Source of the DNA: Pseudomonas putida W15Oct28
Lineage (GTDB): Bacteria; Pseudomonadota; Gammaproteobacteria; Pseudomonadales; Pseudomonadaceae
Direction: 5' to 3'
Length of the DNA: 64,000 nt
Assembly: GCF_000708715.2 (NCBI RefSeq)
Contig: NZ_JENB01000011.1
Location: 1-64,000 of the forward strand
The notes beneath the pieces are model-generated. The model had not been told where the DNA came from. It did not search any database and saw nothing but the letters and a program-made list of their open reading frames with translations. Below are positions 8,856 to 17,696 of the stretch, in pieces. Position 1 is the first letter of the stretch, and every line of letters starts with the position of its first letter. Position numbers and translations under genes: made by a program.

Positions 8856-9743
8856 GTGGAAAAGTTCAAGGGCGCCCTGATGGTCGGGGTGCTGCGCCTG
8901 TTTGCCAAGCTGCCCTGGGGCGCTGTGCAGCGCGTCGGCGCGGGTATTGGCTGGCTGATGTGGAAAGTCCCCAACGGTTCGCGCAACGTGGTGCGGATCA
9001 ACCTGGCCAAGTGTTTCCCGGAGATGGACCCGGTTGCCCGTGAGCAACTGGTTGGCCAGGCGCTGCGGGATATCGGCAAATCCTTTGTCGAAAGTGCCTG
9101 TGCCTGGATCTGGCCGCCGCAGCGTTCGCTGGAGCTGGTCAAGGAAGTGCACGGCCTGGAAGTGCTGGAGCAGGCCCTGGCCTCGGGCAAGGGCGTGGTG
9201 GGCATCACCAGCCACCTGGGCAACTGGGAAGTGCTGAACCACTTCTATTGCAACCAGTGCAAACCGATCATCTTCTACCGCCCGCCGAAGCTTAAAGCTG
9301 TGGATGACCTGTTGCGCGAGCAGCGCGTGCAGATGGGCAACCGCGTGGCGCCTTCGACCAAGGAAGGCATTCTCAGCGTGATCAAGGAAGTACGCCGCGG
9401 TGGCCAGGTGGGCATCCCCGCCGACCCGGAGCCGTCGGAATCGGCAGGGGTGTTTGTGCCGTTCCTGGGCACCCAGGCGCTGACCAGCAAGTTCGTGCCG
9501 AACATGTTGGCCGGTGGCAAGGCGGTGGGGGTGTTCCTGCATGCGCTGCGGCTGCCGGATGGTTCGGGCTTTCGGGTGATTCTGGAAGCAGCGCCGGAGG
9601 CGATGTACAGCACCGACGTGACCGAGTCGGCGGCAGCGATGAGCAAGGTGGTCGAGCGCTATGTGCGCGAGTACCCGAGCCAGTACATGTGGAGCATGAA
9701 GCGCTTCAAGAAGCGCCCGGCTGGCGAGCCGCGCTGGTATTGA
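8856..9743 (+). CDS. lpxL: Lipid A biosynthesis acyltransferase (LpxL/HtrB family)
   Basis: A 295-residue inner-membrane late acyltransferase that adds a secondary acyl chain to Kdo2-lipid IVA. SHLGNWEVLNHFY supplies the catalytic HX4E dyad, and a hydrophobic N-terminus anchors it. The start is GTG 8856 (MEKFKGALMVG) with TAAGGA upstream; an upstream in-frame extension would overlap the tag end. Pseudomonads have several LpxL paralogues, so chain and position specificity cannot be assigned from sequence. The gene ends at a terminator-like hairpin and REP pair. Confidence 0.88.
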   Translation: MEKFKGALMVGVLRLFAKLPWGAVQRVGAGIGWLMWKVPNGSRNVVRINLAKCFPEMDPVAREQLVGQALRDIGKSFVESACAWIWPPQRSLELVKEVHGLEVLEQALASGKGVVGITSHLGNWEVLNHFYCNQCKPIIFYRPPKLKAVDDLLREQRVQMGNRVAPSTKEGILSVIKEVRRGGQVGIPADPEPSESAGVFVPFLGTQALTSKFVPNMLAGGKAVGVFLHALRLPDGSGFRVILEAAPEAMYSTDVTESAAAMSKVVERYVREYPSQYMWSMKRFKKRPAGEPRWY

Positions 9744-9749
9744 GATTTT

Positions 9750-9918
9750 TGGGGGCGCTTTGCGCCCCTTTCGCAGGCAAGCCAGCTCCCACATTGACCG
9801 TGCCGGCCTCAGGTTATGCTTCAACCTGAGAAAGCCAAGGGTTTTGCACACAATCCATGAGCCTGCTCAGTCTTTGTGGGAGCTGGCTTGCCTGCGATGG
9901 GCTGCAAAGCAGCCCCGG
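9750..9918. repeat. Inverted REP pair with terminator-like stem (lpxL/TPR junction)
   Basis: Two REP units in opposite orientation (GCAGGCAAGCCAGCTCCCACA and its complement TGTGGGAGCTGGCTTGCCTGC) lie between convergent genes. The left edge has GGGGCGC/GCGCCCC plus a short T-run (9751-9771), suitable as the lpxL terminator. An internal stem CTCAGGTT/AACCTGAG sits between the units. Confidence 0.85.
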
Positions 9919-9923
9919 CAATC

Positions 9924-10232
9924 TCAAGCTTTGTTCAATTTCTTGAGAAAAACTGCCATCTCTTTCTCGGCCTGCTTGTCGCCATGGGCCTGCGCCGCCA
10001 CGATCCCGTCTTCCCATGCCTTGCGCGCCGCCGCCAGGTCACCCTGCAACTGATGCGCCTTGCCCAGCAGCTTCCACGCCGCCGAGTACTTCGGATCCTG
10101 CTCCACGCACCGAGCCAGGTGCACCGCCGCTTCAGCGCCGTTGCCTTCATCCAGCCAGGCCTTGCCCAAGCCAAACCTCAGCAGCGGGTTATCCACACCC
10201 TTGGCCAGCATCTTCTCCAGCGATTCGCGCAT
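9924..10232 (-). CDS. Small tetratricopeptide (TPR) protein
   Basis: 102 residues, almost entirely two to three TPR helix pairs: PLLRFGLGKAWLDEGNGAEA, then an AWKLLGKAHQLQGDLAAARK unit with the canonical W/L/G/A/A positions, then a lysine-rich C-terminal helix. There is no signal peptide, so it is probably cytoplasmic. It starts 11 bases after the trkA stop with AGGAG upstream and is the last gene of the def-fmt-rsmB-trkA cluster. TPRs mediate protein contacts; the partner is unknown. Confidence 0.8.
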   Translation of the reverse strand: MRESLEKMLAKGVDNPLLRFGLGKAWLDEGNGAEAAVHLARCVEQDPKYSAAWKLLGKAHQLQGDLAAARKAWEDGIVAAQAHGDKQAEKEMAVFLKKLNKA

Positions 10233-10243
10233 GCCCTCTTCTC

Positions 10244-11617
10244 CTAGAAGAAACTCAAGCCGACGTGGAACAGCTTCTCCACATCCCGAATTTGTTTTTT
10301 ATCCACAACGAACAGGATCACATGGTCACCCGACTCGATCACGGTGTCGTCGTGGGCAATCATCACTTCTTCGTCACGGATGATCGCGCCGATAGTGGTA
10401 CCCGGCGGCAGGGCGATGTCTTCGATGGCCTTGCCAACCACCTTGCTCGACTTCGCGTCCCCGTGTGCCACGGCTTCGATTGCCTCGGCCGCGCCGCGGC
10501 GCAGCGAGTGCACGCTGACGATGTCGCCTCGGCGCACGTGCGCCAGCAGGGTGCCGATGGTGGCCAGCTGCGGGCTGATGGCGATGTCGATATCACCGCC
10601 CTGCACCAGGTCGACATAAGCCGGGTTGTTGATGATGGTCATCACCTTGCCCGCGCCCAGGCGCTTGGCCAGCAGCGACGACATGATGTTGGCTTCGTCG
10701 TCGTTGGTCAGGGCCAGGAAAATGTCGGCGTCGGCGATGTTCTCTTCGAGCATCAGGTCCTTGTCCGAGGCGCTGCCCTGCAGCACCACCGTGCTTTCCA
10801 GGGTATCGGAGAGGTGCCGGCAGCGGGCCGGGTTCATCTCGATGATCTTCACCTGGTAGCGGCTCTCGATGGCTTCGGCCAGGCGTTCGCCGATCTGCCC
10901 GCCGCCGGCGATGACAATGCGCTTGTTGGTCTCGTCGATGCGGCGAAGTTCGCCCATCACGGCGCGAATGTCCTTCTTGGCGGCGATGAAGAACACTTCA
11001 TCGTCAGCCTCGATCACGGTGTCGCCACGTGGGGTGATCGGCCGGTCGCGGCGGAAGATGGCCGCCACGCGGGTGTCGACGTTGGGCATGTGCGCGCGGA
11101 TCTGGCGCAGTTGCTGGCCGACCAGCGGGCCGCCGTAGTAGGCCTTCACCGCCACCAGCTGGGCCTTGCCTTCGGCGAAGTCGATCACCTGTAGCGAGCC
11201 CGGGTGCTCGATCAGGCGCTTGATGTAGTTGGTCACCACCTGCTCGGGGCTGATCAGCACATCCACCGGGATATGGTCGTTGTGGAACAGCTCTTCGCGG
11301 GTAAGGTAGGCCGACTCGCGCACCCGGGCGATTTTGGTGGGGGTGTGGAACAGCGAATAGGCCACCTGGCAGGCGACCATGTTGGTTTCGTCGCTGTTGG
11401 TCACTGCCACCAGCATGTCGGCGTCGTCGGCACCGGCCTGGCGCAGCACCGTCGGCAGCGAGCCGCGGCCTTGCACGGTACGGATGTCCAGGCGGTCACC
11501 GAGGTCGCGCAAGCGCTCGCCATCGGTGTCGACCACGGTGATGTCGTTGGCTTCGCTGGCCAAGTGCTCTGCCAGCGTACCGCCTACCTGCCCTGCACCG
11601 AGGATGATGATCTTCAT
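10244..11617 (-). CDS. trkA: Trk potassium uptake system peripheral NAD-binding protein TrkA
   Basis: A 457-residue cytoplasmic regulator that binds the TrkH/TrkG K+ channel and gates it in response to nucleotide. There are two tandem RCK units. The first starts [19 protein letters not shown] with a GxGxxG site at residues 7-12. The second repeats the fold around [18 protein letters not shown], with its acidic partner in KIIEMNP. Each unit is followed by a TrkA-C domain. Length is normal. It follows rsmB by 23 bases with AGGGAG upstream. No trkH/trkG gene is in the window. Confidence 0.95.
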   Translation of the reverse strand: MKIIILGAGQVGGTLAEHLASEANDITVVDTDGERLRDLGDRLDIRTVQGRGSLPTVLRQAGADDADMLVAVTNSDETNMVACQVAYSLFHTPTKIARVRESAYLTREELFHNDHIPVDVLISPEQVVTNYIKRLIEHPGSLQVIDFAEGKAQLVAVKAYYGGPLVGQQLRQIRAHMPNVDTRVAAIFRRDRPITPRGDTVIEADDEVFFIAAKKDIRAVMGELRRIDETNKRIVIAGGGQIGERLAEAIESRYQVKIIEMNPARCRHLSDTLESTVVLQGSASDKDLMLEENIADADIFLALTNDDEANIMSSLLAKRLGAGKVMTIINNPAYVDLVQGGDIDIAISPQLATIGTLLAHVRRGDIVSVHSLRRGAAEAIEAVAHGDAKSSKVVGKAIEDIALPPGTTIGAIIRDEEVMIAHDDTVIESGDHVILFVVDKKQIRDVEKLFHVGLSFF

Positions 11618-11640
11618 CCGCTACTCCCTACCGTTTGTGC

Positions 11641-12951
11641 TTATCCGCGTGAGGCGGCGATCTTGATCAGCTTGGCATAGTAGAAGCCGTCGTGGCCGCC
11701 TTCCTGAGCCAGCAACTGGCGGCCGTGGGGCTGGCGCAGGCCAGCCTCGGTGGCCAGGTCCAGCTCACGGGCGCCCGGGGTGCGGGCAAGGAACGCGCCT
11801 ACCACTTCGGTGTTCTCGGTCGGCAGGCTGGAGCAGGTGGCGTACAGCAGCATGCCGCCTACTTCCAGGGTCGGCCACAGGGCGTCGAGCAGCTCGCCTT
11901 GCAGCGTTGCCAGGGCCGGGATGTCGTCGGCCTGGCGGGTCAGCTTGATGTCCGGGTGGCGGCGGATCACGCCGGTGGCCGAACACGGCGCATCAAGCAG
12001 GATGCGCTGGAACGGCTTGCCGTCCCACCAGCTGGCGGTATCGCGGGCATCGCAGGCGATCAGCTCGGCGTCCAGCTGCAGGCGGTCGAGGTTTTCGCGC
12101 ACGCGGGTCAGGCGCTTGGCTTCGAGGTCGATGGCCACCATCTGCGCCAGCCCGGCTTCGGCCTCCAGCAAGTGGCAGGTCTTGCCACCCGGGGCGCAAC
12201 AGGCGTCCAGCACGCGCTGGCCGGGGGCCAGTTCGAGCAGGTCGGCGGACAACTGCGCGGCTTCGTCCTGTACGCTCACCCAGCCTTCGGCGAAGCCTGG
12301 CAGGCCGCGCACGTCGCAGGCCTCGGCCAGCACGATGCCGTCACGGCTGTACTGGCAGGCGCTGGCGCCAATACCGGCTTCGGCCAGCAGTGCCAGGTAG
12401 GCATCGCGGCTGTGGTGACGGCGGTTGACCCGCAAAATCATCGGCGGGTGCGCGTTGTTGGCGGCGCAGATGGCTTCCCATTGCTCTGGCCAGAAAGCTT
12501 TCAGCGCCTTCTGCAGCCAGCGCGGGTGGGCGGTGCGTACCACCGGGTCGCGCTCCATGCCGGCGAGCAGTTCCTCGCCTTCGCGCTGGGCACGGCGCAG
12601 CACGGCATTGAGCAGGCCCTTGGCCCACGGCTTCTTCAGCTTGTCGGCGCAGCCCACGGTTTCGCCGATGGCTGCGTGGGCCGGAATGCGGGTGTAGAAC
12701 AGCTGGTACAGGCCGACCAGCAGCAGCGCCTGTACATCGGCATCGGCGGCCTTGAACGGCTTCTGCAGCAGTTGCGCGGCGAGCAGGTCGAGGCGCGGCT
12801 GCCAGCGTGCGGTACCGAACGCCAGGTCCTGGGTCAGGCCACGGTCGCGTTCATCGACCTTGTCCAGTTGTGCCGGCAGCGAGCTGTTCAGCGAGGCCTT
12901 GCCACTGAGTACAGCGGCAAGGGCACGGGCGGCGGCGAGACGTGGGTTCAT
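11641..12951 (-). CDS. rsmB: 16S rRNA (cytosine-967-C5)-methyltransferase
   Basis: 436 residues, with an N-terminal NusB-like RNA-binding domain (about 1-135) and a C-terminal SAM-dependent methyltransferase. [15 protein letters not shown] is the SAM motif [16 protein letters not shown] carries one of the two catalytic-region cysteines, and [15 protein letters not shown] the other, the standard m5C RNA methyltransferase pattern. The start overlaps the fmt stop as ATGA, so translation is coupled. The order fmt-rsmB-trkA is conserved in gammaproteobacteria. Confidence 0.95.
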   Translation of the reverse strand: MNPRLAAARALAAVLSGKASLNSSLPAQLDKVDERDRGLTQDLAFGTARWQPRLDLLAAQLLQKPFKAADADVQALLLVGLYQLFYTRIPAHAAIGETVGCADKLKKPWAKGLLNAVLRRAQREGEELLAGMERDPVVRTAHPRWLQKALKAFWPEQWEAICAANNAHPPMILRVNRRHHSRDAYLALLAEAGIGASACQYSRDGIVLAEACDVRGLPGFAEGWVSVQDEAAQLSADLLELAPGQRVLDACCAPGGKTCHLLEAEAGLAQMVAIDLEAKRLTRVRENLDRLQLDAELIACDARDTASWWDGKPFQRILLDAPCSATGVIRRHPDIKLTRQADDIPALATLQGELLDALWPTLEVGGMLLYATCSSLPTENTEVVGAFLARTPGARELDLATEAGLRQPHGRQLLAQEGGHDGFYYAKLIKIAASRG

Positions 12952-13880
12952 TGGCCCAGCACCTTGCCGGCGGCGAACTTCTCGCGGCGGCTGTTGAACA
13001 GGTCACTGAAGTTCAGCGCCTTGCCGCCGGGCAGTTGCAGGCGGGTCAGGCTAAGCGCCTGATCACCGCAGGCAACGACCAGGCCGTCCTTGCTGGCCGA
13101 CAGGATTTCGCCAGGGGCGCCCTTGCCTGTGGACAAGTTGGCGGCCAGCACCTTCACGCTTTCGCCATCGAGGGTGCTGTGGCACACCGGCCACGGGTTG
13201 AAGGCGCGTATCAGGCGCTCCAGTTCAACAGCCGGGCGGCTCCAGTCGATGCGCGCCTCGTCCTTGTTCAGCTTGTGTGCGTAGGTGGCCAGGGCATCGT
13301 CCTGCACTTCACCTTGCAGCGAACCGTCGGCCAGGCCGGCGATGGCCTGAATGACTGCGGGCGGGCCCATTTCGGCCAGGCGGTCGTGCAAGGTGCCGCC
13401 GGTGTCGTCGGCGCTGATCGGGGTGACTACTTTCAGCAGCATCGGGCCGGTGTCCAGGCCAGCTTCCATGCGCATCACGGTCACGCCGCTCTCGGCGTCG
13501 CCGGCTTCCACCGCGCGCTGGATCGGCGCCGCACCGCGCCAGCGTGGCAGCAGGGAGGCGTGGCTGTTGATGCAGCCCAGGCGCGGGATATCCAGCACCA
13601 CCTGCGGCAGGATCAGGCCGTAGGCGACCACCACCATCAGGTCTGGTTGGAGCGCGGCCAGTTCGGCCTGGGCATCGGCATTGCGCAGGGTCTGCGGCTG
13701 GAACACCGGGATGTCATGGGCCACGGCCAGTGCCTTGACCGCACTTGGCATCAGCTTCTGGCCACGGCCGGCCGGGCGGTCGGGCTGGGTGTAGACGGCC
13801 ACGATCTCGTAAGGGCTGTCGAGCAGGGCCTTGAGGTGTTCGGCGGCAAACTCTGGAGTGCCTGCAAAGACGATGCGCAT
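12948..13880 (-). CDS. fmt: Methionyl-tRNA formyltransferase
   Basis: A 310-residue enzyme that formylates initiator Met-tRNA from 10-formyl-tetrahydrofolate. It starts [20 protein letters not shown]. The catalytic block [16 protein letters not shown] has the conserved Asn and His, and [11 protein letters not shown] follows with the conserved Asp. The C-terminal OB-like domain fills the last ~100 residues. It lies downstream of def, which removes the same formyl group, but a terminator-like hairpin separates the two. Confidence 0.97.
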   Translation of the reverse strand: MRIVFAGTPEFAAEHLKALLDSPYEIVAVYTQPDRPAGRGQKLMPSAVKALAVAHDIPVFQPQTLRNADAQAELAALQPDLMVVVAYGLILPQVVLDIPRLGCINSHASLLPRWRGAAPIQRAVEAGDAESGVTVMRMEAGLDTGPMLLKVVTPISADDTGGTLHDRLAEMGPPAVIQAIAGLADGSLQGEVQDDALATYAHKLNKDEARIDWSRPAVELERLIRAFNPWPVCHSTLDGESVKVLAANLSTGKGAPGEILSASKDGLVVACGDQALSLTRLQLPGGKALNFSDLFNSRREKFAAGKVLGQ

Positions 13881-13900
13881 GGAGTTCTCGCTTCAAAATA

Positions 13901-13928
13901 GAAAAAGGCTTGCCGGAGCAAGCCTTCT
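13901..13928 (-). terminator. Terminator-like hairpin between def and fmt
   Basis: On the minus strand AAGGCTTGC (13918-13926) pairs perfectly with GCAAGCCTT (13905-13913) around a TCCG loop. It runs into TTTCTATTTTG. It begins about 15 bases after the def stop and ends about 20 bases before the fmt start. Confidence 0.85.
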
Positions 13929-13940
13929 GGAAGGTGGGGA

Positions 13941-14447
13941 TCAGGCTTGCTGGCGGTGCTGCTTTTCCAGCTTCTTCTTGATCCGGTCGCGTTTGAGCTG
14001 CGACAGGTAGTCAACGAACAGCTTGCCGTTGAGGTGATCGAATTCGTGCTGCACGCACACCGCCAGCAGGCCTTCGCATTCCAGTTCGTACGGCTTGCCG
14101 TCGCGGTCCTGGGCCTTGACCCGTACACGCAGTGGGCGGTCGACGTTCTCGTAGAAGCCGGGCACCGACAAGCACCCTTCTTGATACTGGCCCATGTCGT
14201 GGGTCAGTTCTTCGACCGTGGGGTTGATGAAGACGCGCGGCTCGCTGCGGTCTTCGCTGAGGTCCATGACCACGACCTGCAGGTGCACGTTGACCTGGGT
14301 GGCGGCCAGGCCGATACCAGGGGCTTCGTACATGGTTTCAAACATGTCGTCGATCAGCTGACGCAGGGCGTCGTCGAACTCCGTCACCGGTTTGGCGATA
14401 GTGCGCAGGCGCGGGTCCGGGAATTCGAGAATGTTCAAGATGGCCAT
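13941..14447 (-). CDS. def: Peptide deformylase
   Basis: A 168-residue metalloprotease that removes the N-formyl group from new proteins. All three class I motifs are present: GIGLAATQ (motif 1), EGCLSVP with the metal-binding Cys (motif 2) and HEFDH with two His ligands and the catalytic Glu (motif 3). The basic C-terminal helix is normal. It is first in the minus-strand cluster and diverges from dprA across about 200 bases containing a DnaA box at 14600. Confidence 0.97.
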   Translation of the reverse strand: MAILNILEFPDPRLRTIAKPVTEFDDALRQLIDDMFETMYEAPGIGLAATQVNVHLQVVVMDLSEDRSEPRVFINPTVEELTHDMGQYQEGCLSVPGFYENVDRPLRVRVKAQDRDGKPYELECEGLLAVCVQHEFDHLNGKLFVDYLSQLKRDRIKKKLEKQHRQQA

Positions 14448-14653
14448 AAGGTCAGGCAGTCACTGTGCGTTCGGTTGAAAACTGAGCACACATAATAAAG
14501 GGAAACGGGGATTTCGGCACCTGGCAAGCTCGTCTAGGGTGTCTATGGGCTTGATAGCCCCCAATCAATGGACAGCTTTTCAAAGTGTTACTCACAGAGT
14601 TATCCACAGATTGTGCCACGTAAATGGCCCTGTTTCGATCAAGGATGATCCCC

Positions 14654-15751
14654 ATGCCCCGTTACCACTCGTCGCTCTGCCCGCCTGCCGAACTGGAAGC
14701 GCGATTACGCCTGCATCGCCTGCCCGAGACAGGACTGCGACGTTTTCGCACCTTGCTCGATGCGTTCGGCAGTGCTTCTTCTGCGCTTAGTGCCCCAGGT
14801 TCGGCCTGGCGAGCGTTAGGCATCCCCCAAGCCACCATCGATGCCCGGCGCAGTGCCGAGGTACGCGATGGCGCGCTGGCCGCAATGGCCTGGCTAGAGC
14901 GCCCCGGCCAGCATTTGCTGATGTGGGACGGCCCTGGCTACCCTGCTTTGCTGGCAGAAATCGACGATGCCCCACCGCTGCTTTTCGTAGCGGGTGAACC
15001 GGCCTTGCTCGACCGCCCTCAGCTGGCCATCGTGGGCAGCAGACGTGCCACACCCCCGGCGCTCGACACTGCCCGGGCATTTTCCCGCTACCTTGCGCAA
15101 GCCGGGTTCACCATTACCAGCGGGCTGGCGGTGGGTGTCGACGGTGCCGCTCATCGGGCCGCGTTGCAGGCCGGTGGGTGCACGATTGCCGTGCTCGGTA
15201 CGGGGCTTCAAAAACTTTATCCACAGCGCCATCAAGAGCTTGCGCAGGCGATCATCGACAACGGCAGTGCGCTGGTTTCCGAGTATCCGCTGGATGCCGG
15301 ACCACTGCCCGGCAACTTCCCACGGCGCAACCGCATCATCAGCGGCTTGTCGCTGGGCGTGCTGGTGGTCGAGGCCAGCCTGGCCAGTGGCTCGCTCATC
15401 ACGGCGCGCCTGGCGGCCGAGCAAGGCCGCGAGGTGTATGCCATTCCGGGCTCCATTCACCACCCGGGGGCCAAAGGCTGTCACCAGCTGATCCGTGATG
15501 GGGCGCTGCTGGTGGAAAGTGTGGAGCAGATCCTGGAAAGCCTGAAGGGCTGGCAGAACCTGCCGCCTGCAGTTGTGGACAGGTTCGAGCATCCCCTGCT
15601 TGCCCTGCTGCATGCAGCGCCTCAAACCAGCGAAAGCCTGGCGCACTGCAGCGAGCTGCCGCTGGCCGAGGTATTGGCGCAGCTGACCGAGCTGGAGCTG
15701 GAAGGCCGGGTCAGCAATGAAGCCGGGCGTTGGTTTGCCCGCGCGGGCTAA
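14654..15751 (+). CDS. dprA: DNA-processing protein DprA (Smf)
   Basis: 365 residues. It loads RecA on incoming single-stranded DNA during natural transformation and is also present in species not known to be competent. The Rossmann-like core includes AIVGSRRATPPALDTARAFS, ITSGLAVGVDGAAHRAAL, NFPRRNRIISGLS and LVVEASLASGSLITA. A C-terminal winged-helix-like domain begins near residue 300. ATG 14654 is chosen because AAGG sits 9 bases upstream. Upstream in-frame ATGs at 14624 and 14645 lack a good site. The gene body contains a DnaA box at 15217. Confidence 0.93.
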   Translation: MPRYHSSLCPPAELEARLRLHRLPETGLRRFRTLLDAFGSASSALSAPGSAWRALGIPQATIDARRSAEVRDGALAAMAWLERPGQHLLMWDGPGYPALLAEIDDAPPLLFVAGEPALLDRPQLAIVGSRRATPPALDTARAFSRYLAQAGFTITSGLAVGVDGAAHRAALQAGGCTIAVLGTGLQKLYPQRHQELAQAIIDNGSALVSEYPLDAGPLPGNFPRRNRIISGLSLGVLVVEASLASGSLITARLAAEQGREVYAIPGSIHHPGAKGCHQLIRDGALLVESVEQILESLKGWQNLPPAVVDRFEHPLLALLHAAPQTSESLAHCSELPLAEVLAQLTELELEGRVSNEAGRWFARAG

Positions 15752-15793
15752 GTACACTGCTCACATGCAAGGTATATAGGCGGAGAAACAGCA

Positions 15794-16351
15794 ATGGTGA
15801 GCAGTTTTCGTGTGCAACAAGCCGCACGTGAGATCCGGGCGGGCGCAGTCATCGCCTACCCGACGGAAGCGGTCTGGGGCCTGGGCTGCGACCCATGGAA
15901 CGAGGACGCGGTGTATCGCCTGCTGGCGCTGAAGTCGCGCCCTGTGGATAAAGGGCTGATTCTGATCGCCGACAACATCCGCCAGTTCGACTTCCTGTTC
16001 GAGGACTTCCCGGAAGACTGGATCGACCGCATGGGCAGCACCTGGCCGGGGCCCAATACCTGGCTGGTGCCCCACCAGGACCTGTTGCCAGAATGGGTGA
16101 CCGGGCAGCATGACACCGTGGCGCTGCGGGTCAGCGACCATCCGCAGGTGCGTGAACTGTGCGCGTTGGTGGGGCCGCTGATTTCCACCTCGTGCAACCC
16201 CGGCGGGCGCCCGGCAGCCAAGACCCGGTTGCGGGTTGAGCAGTACTTCCATGGCCAGCTGGACATGGTGTTGGGCGGGGCGCTGGGGGGGCGGAAGAAC
16301 CCGAGTGTGATTCGCAACCTGGCTACCGGCGAAGTCGTTCGCCCGGGCTGA
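15794..16351 (+). CDS. tsaC: Threonylcarbamoyl-AMP synthase (TsaC/YrdC)
   Basis: A 185-residue enzyme that makes threonylcarbamoyl-AMP from threonine, bicarbonate and ATP, the first step of the t6A37 modification of ANN-decoding tRNAs. [23 protein letters not shown] N-terminus, [12 protein letters not shown] for nucleotide and threonine binding and [13 protein letters not shown] near the C-terminus are family marks. Length is that of stand-alone TsaC without a Sua5 extension. It follows dprA by 42 bases and is probably co-transcribed, as in other pseudomonads. Confidence 0.95.
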   Translation: MVSSFRVQQAAREIRAGAVIAYPTEAVWGLGCDPWNEDAVYRLLALKSRPVDKGLILIADNIRQFDFLFEDFPEDWIDRMGSTWPGPNTWLVPHQDLLPEWVTGQHDTVALRVSDHPQVRELCALVGPLISTSCNPGGRPAAKTRLRVEQYFHGQLDMVLGGALGGRKNPSVIRNLATGEVVRPG

Positions 16352-16383
16352 ATCCATCCTCGGAACTGGCGGATGGGCTCGGG

Positions 16384-16476
16384 CCCCTGTGGGAGCGGGC
16401 GCGCCCGCGAAGAATCCACCGCGGTGCCTGGCACGGGCTTCGCCCGTGTTCGCGGGCATGCCCGCTCCCACAGGGT
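16384..16476. repeat. Inverted REP pair (tsaC / C4-like RNA junction)
   Basis: CTGTGGGAGCGGGCGCGCCCGCGAA and its inverted partner TTCGCGGGCATGCCCGCTCCCACAG flank a GGCACGGGC/GCCCGTG stem. It follows tsaC and precedes the structured RNA region. Confidence 0.9.
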
Positions 16477-16630
16477 AGAGCCAAGTCCCCGCAGATTTTT
16501 CTGATTTTGTCTCGAATGGCTGTCCATCTTGCGGCTTGGGAAATATCCTACGACCCGCGTCCTCTGCCGTCACCTTCTCACCGGGAACCTCTGCCCTTAG
16601 GCTTAAACCGTCGCCGAATAACTTGGCGAT

Positions 16631-16740
16631 CGGGTGTGGTAACCCGGGTTCAGAGAGATCTTGGCAGTCCATGGCGGCTGTTCGCAGGAGGCTTCGTGCC
16701 TGCTGGGTTTTAGATCTCTCACCCGGTTTACCACCCTGCG
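16631..16740 (+). ncRNA. Structured RNA element, C4-antisense-RNA-like, upstream of a DUF3077-type gene
   Basis: The region 16352-16800 has no gene but contains a strong RNA fold. A closing stem pairs GGTAAcCCGGGT...GAGAGATC (16638-16660) with GATCTCTCACCCGGtTTACC (16713-16732), near perfect over about 20 base pairs. Inside are two small arms: one near 16663-16682 (GGCAG/CTGTT) and one at 16684-16702 (GCAGG/CCTGC). The three-way-junction shape matches the C4 antisense RNA family of phages P1/P7 and many bacteria. The 3' strand could instead pair with a near-copy of the 5' strand at 16759-16797, beside the downstream start codon. The family name is from memory; the fold and repeat are read directly. 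Confidence 0.5.
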
Positions 16741-16758
16741 TACAGCTGCCACCCATTC

Positions 16759-16800
16759 GTGTGGTAACGACTGGGTGCGGCCATGAAGCGAGATCTAATG
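16759..16800 (+). promoter_or_regulatory. Near-copy of the RNA 5' strand overlapping the downstream start region (antisense target)
   Basis: GTGTGGTAAC at 16759-16768 repeats 16634-16643 exactly. CTGGGTG and GAGATCT follow in the same order as CCGGGTT and GAGAGATC upstream. All three blocks are complementary, with one G-U, to the 3' strand at 16712-16735. Pairing would cover the region immediately before the start codons at 16798 and 16801. Confidence 0.5.
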
Positions 16801-17127
16801 ATGAAGAAAATTGTTCCAGATCCACGCCTACCCTGCACCTCCACCCGCTCCTTCGGTCGCTGCGATGCCGGCCATGACCCGCTCTTCACCGTCAACCCGA
16901 ACATTTCCGCCGAGGACGCTCTGGTCCATGTAGCCCTGTACCTGCGCAGTGCCTACGAAACCGGATACAAAGCCCTGGACTACATGCGCGAAGAAGGCCG
17001 GGGCATGTTCTGGTCGAACCTGCATGCGATTGAAATGGCGGAGGGGGTGATTGAGGCGATCCTCGATGGCATCGAGTCGACCCCACCACCGACAAGCTGT
17101 TCACCCCAAAACGGCGGCGTCCCTTAA
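16801..17127 (+). CDS. DUF3077/DUF6124-like small Pseudomonas protein
   Basis: 108 residues from ATG 16801 (MKKIVPDP...). In-frame ATGs at 16783 and 16798 are alternatives. The middle segment, FTVNPNISAEDALVHVALYL then a helix ending MEGVIEAILDGI-like (AIEMAEGVIEAILDG), follows the layout of the small DUF3077-type proteins common in Pseudomonas: a proline-rich start, SAEDALVH, a long helix and a second helix. Function is unknown. There is no signal peptide or membrane segment. The start codon region is complementary to the upstream structured RNA, which suggests translational control. Confidence 0.65.
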   Translation: MKKIVPDPRLPCTSTRSFGRCDAGHDPLFTVNPNISAEDALVHVALYLRSAYETGYKALDYMREEGRGMFWSNLHAIEMAEGVIEAILDGIESTPPPTSCSPQNGGVP

Positions 17128-17270
17128 TTCAATGCATTGCTGTGGGAGCAGGTAGGCCTGCTTTCACAGCAATTTCCTACAAGCGCTGTCGGCAGCAATC
17201 ACCTGCCCACCAGAAGACATCCAATTTATGCTTTGCATTCTCAAGGTTCCCGACCATGGGATGTTGAGGT

Positions 17271-17290
17271 TTGTACCTAGGCTTGTACAA
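17271..17290. promoter_or_regulatory. YefM/YoeB operator palindromes (TGTACC and TGTACA)
   Basis: TTGTACC (17271-17277) and TTGTACAA (17283-17290) place two TGTAC(A/C) hexamers exactly 12 bases apart. The E. coli yefM-yoeB operator has a long and a short palindrome with TGTACA cores at this spacing. The site lies about 120 bases before yefM. Confidence 0.6.
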
Positions 17291-17411
17291 TGTTTGAGTT
17301 GGTATCTGCCAAATTTACTATCGGAAGCCACCAAGCCTAGCGCCCATTCGGCAGAACTGAATGGGTCGAGAAAAACCTGATCCGGGCCCTGCCTGGGAGG
17401 GATTTGAAGAA

Positions 17412-17696
17412 ATGCATGTACTGACTTTTAGCCAGGCTCGCGCCGACCTGAAGCAGACGATGGATGATGTATGTCGGGATCACGAACCTGCGATCATTAC
17501 GCGCCAGCGCGGTGAGCCGGTGGTTATGATCTCGCTTGAAGACTACAACGGCATGCAAGAAACCATGTACCTGTTGGGTTCTTCAGCCAATGCCAAGCGC
17601 TTGCGCGCATCCATTGATCAGCTGCGGTCGGGTAAAGCTGCTACCCATGAGCTGTCCATAGATGAACATGAAGTCAAAACAACGCAACAAGACTGA
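17412..17696 (+). CDS. yefM: Antitoxin, YefM/Phd family
   Basis: A 94-residue antitoxin. MHVLTFSQARADLKQTMDDV is the typical N-terminal DNA-binding and dimerisation start, followed by ITRQRGEPVVMISLEDYNGM, and a C-terminal tail that would wrap the toxin (YLLGSSANAKRLRASIDQL). The start ATG 17412 is placed on family similarity, with GGGAGG about 10 bases upstream; an in-frame extension to 17361 is unlikely. It overlaps the toxin gene by 29-35 bases. The protein is expected to repress its own promoter through the TGTACA sites. Confidence 0.92.
   Translation: MHVLTFSQARADLKQTMDDVCRDHEPAIITRQRGEPVVMISLEDYNGMQETMYLLGSSANAKRLRASIDQLRSGKAATHELSIDEHEVKTTQQD

Noticed and set aside
16783..16800. ATG 16783 as the start of the DUF3077-like gene
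   Set aside because: Family members start at MKKI-type sequence and the antisense target would then overlap coding sequence. It remains possible, but 16801 is preferred.
15761..16825. 354-codon minus-strand frame across tsaC, the REP pair and the structured RNA
   Set aside because: It runs through a REP pair and is antisense to tsaC. The segment over 16500-16650 looks somewhat protein-like, but no start, ribosome site or family was found.
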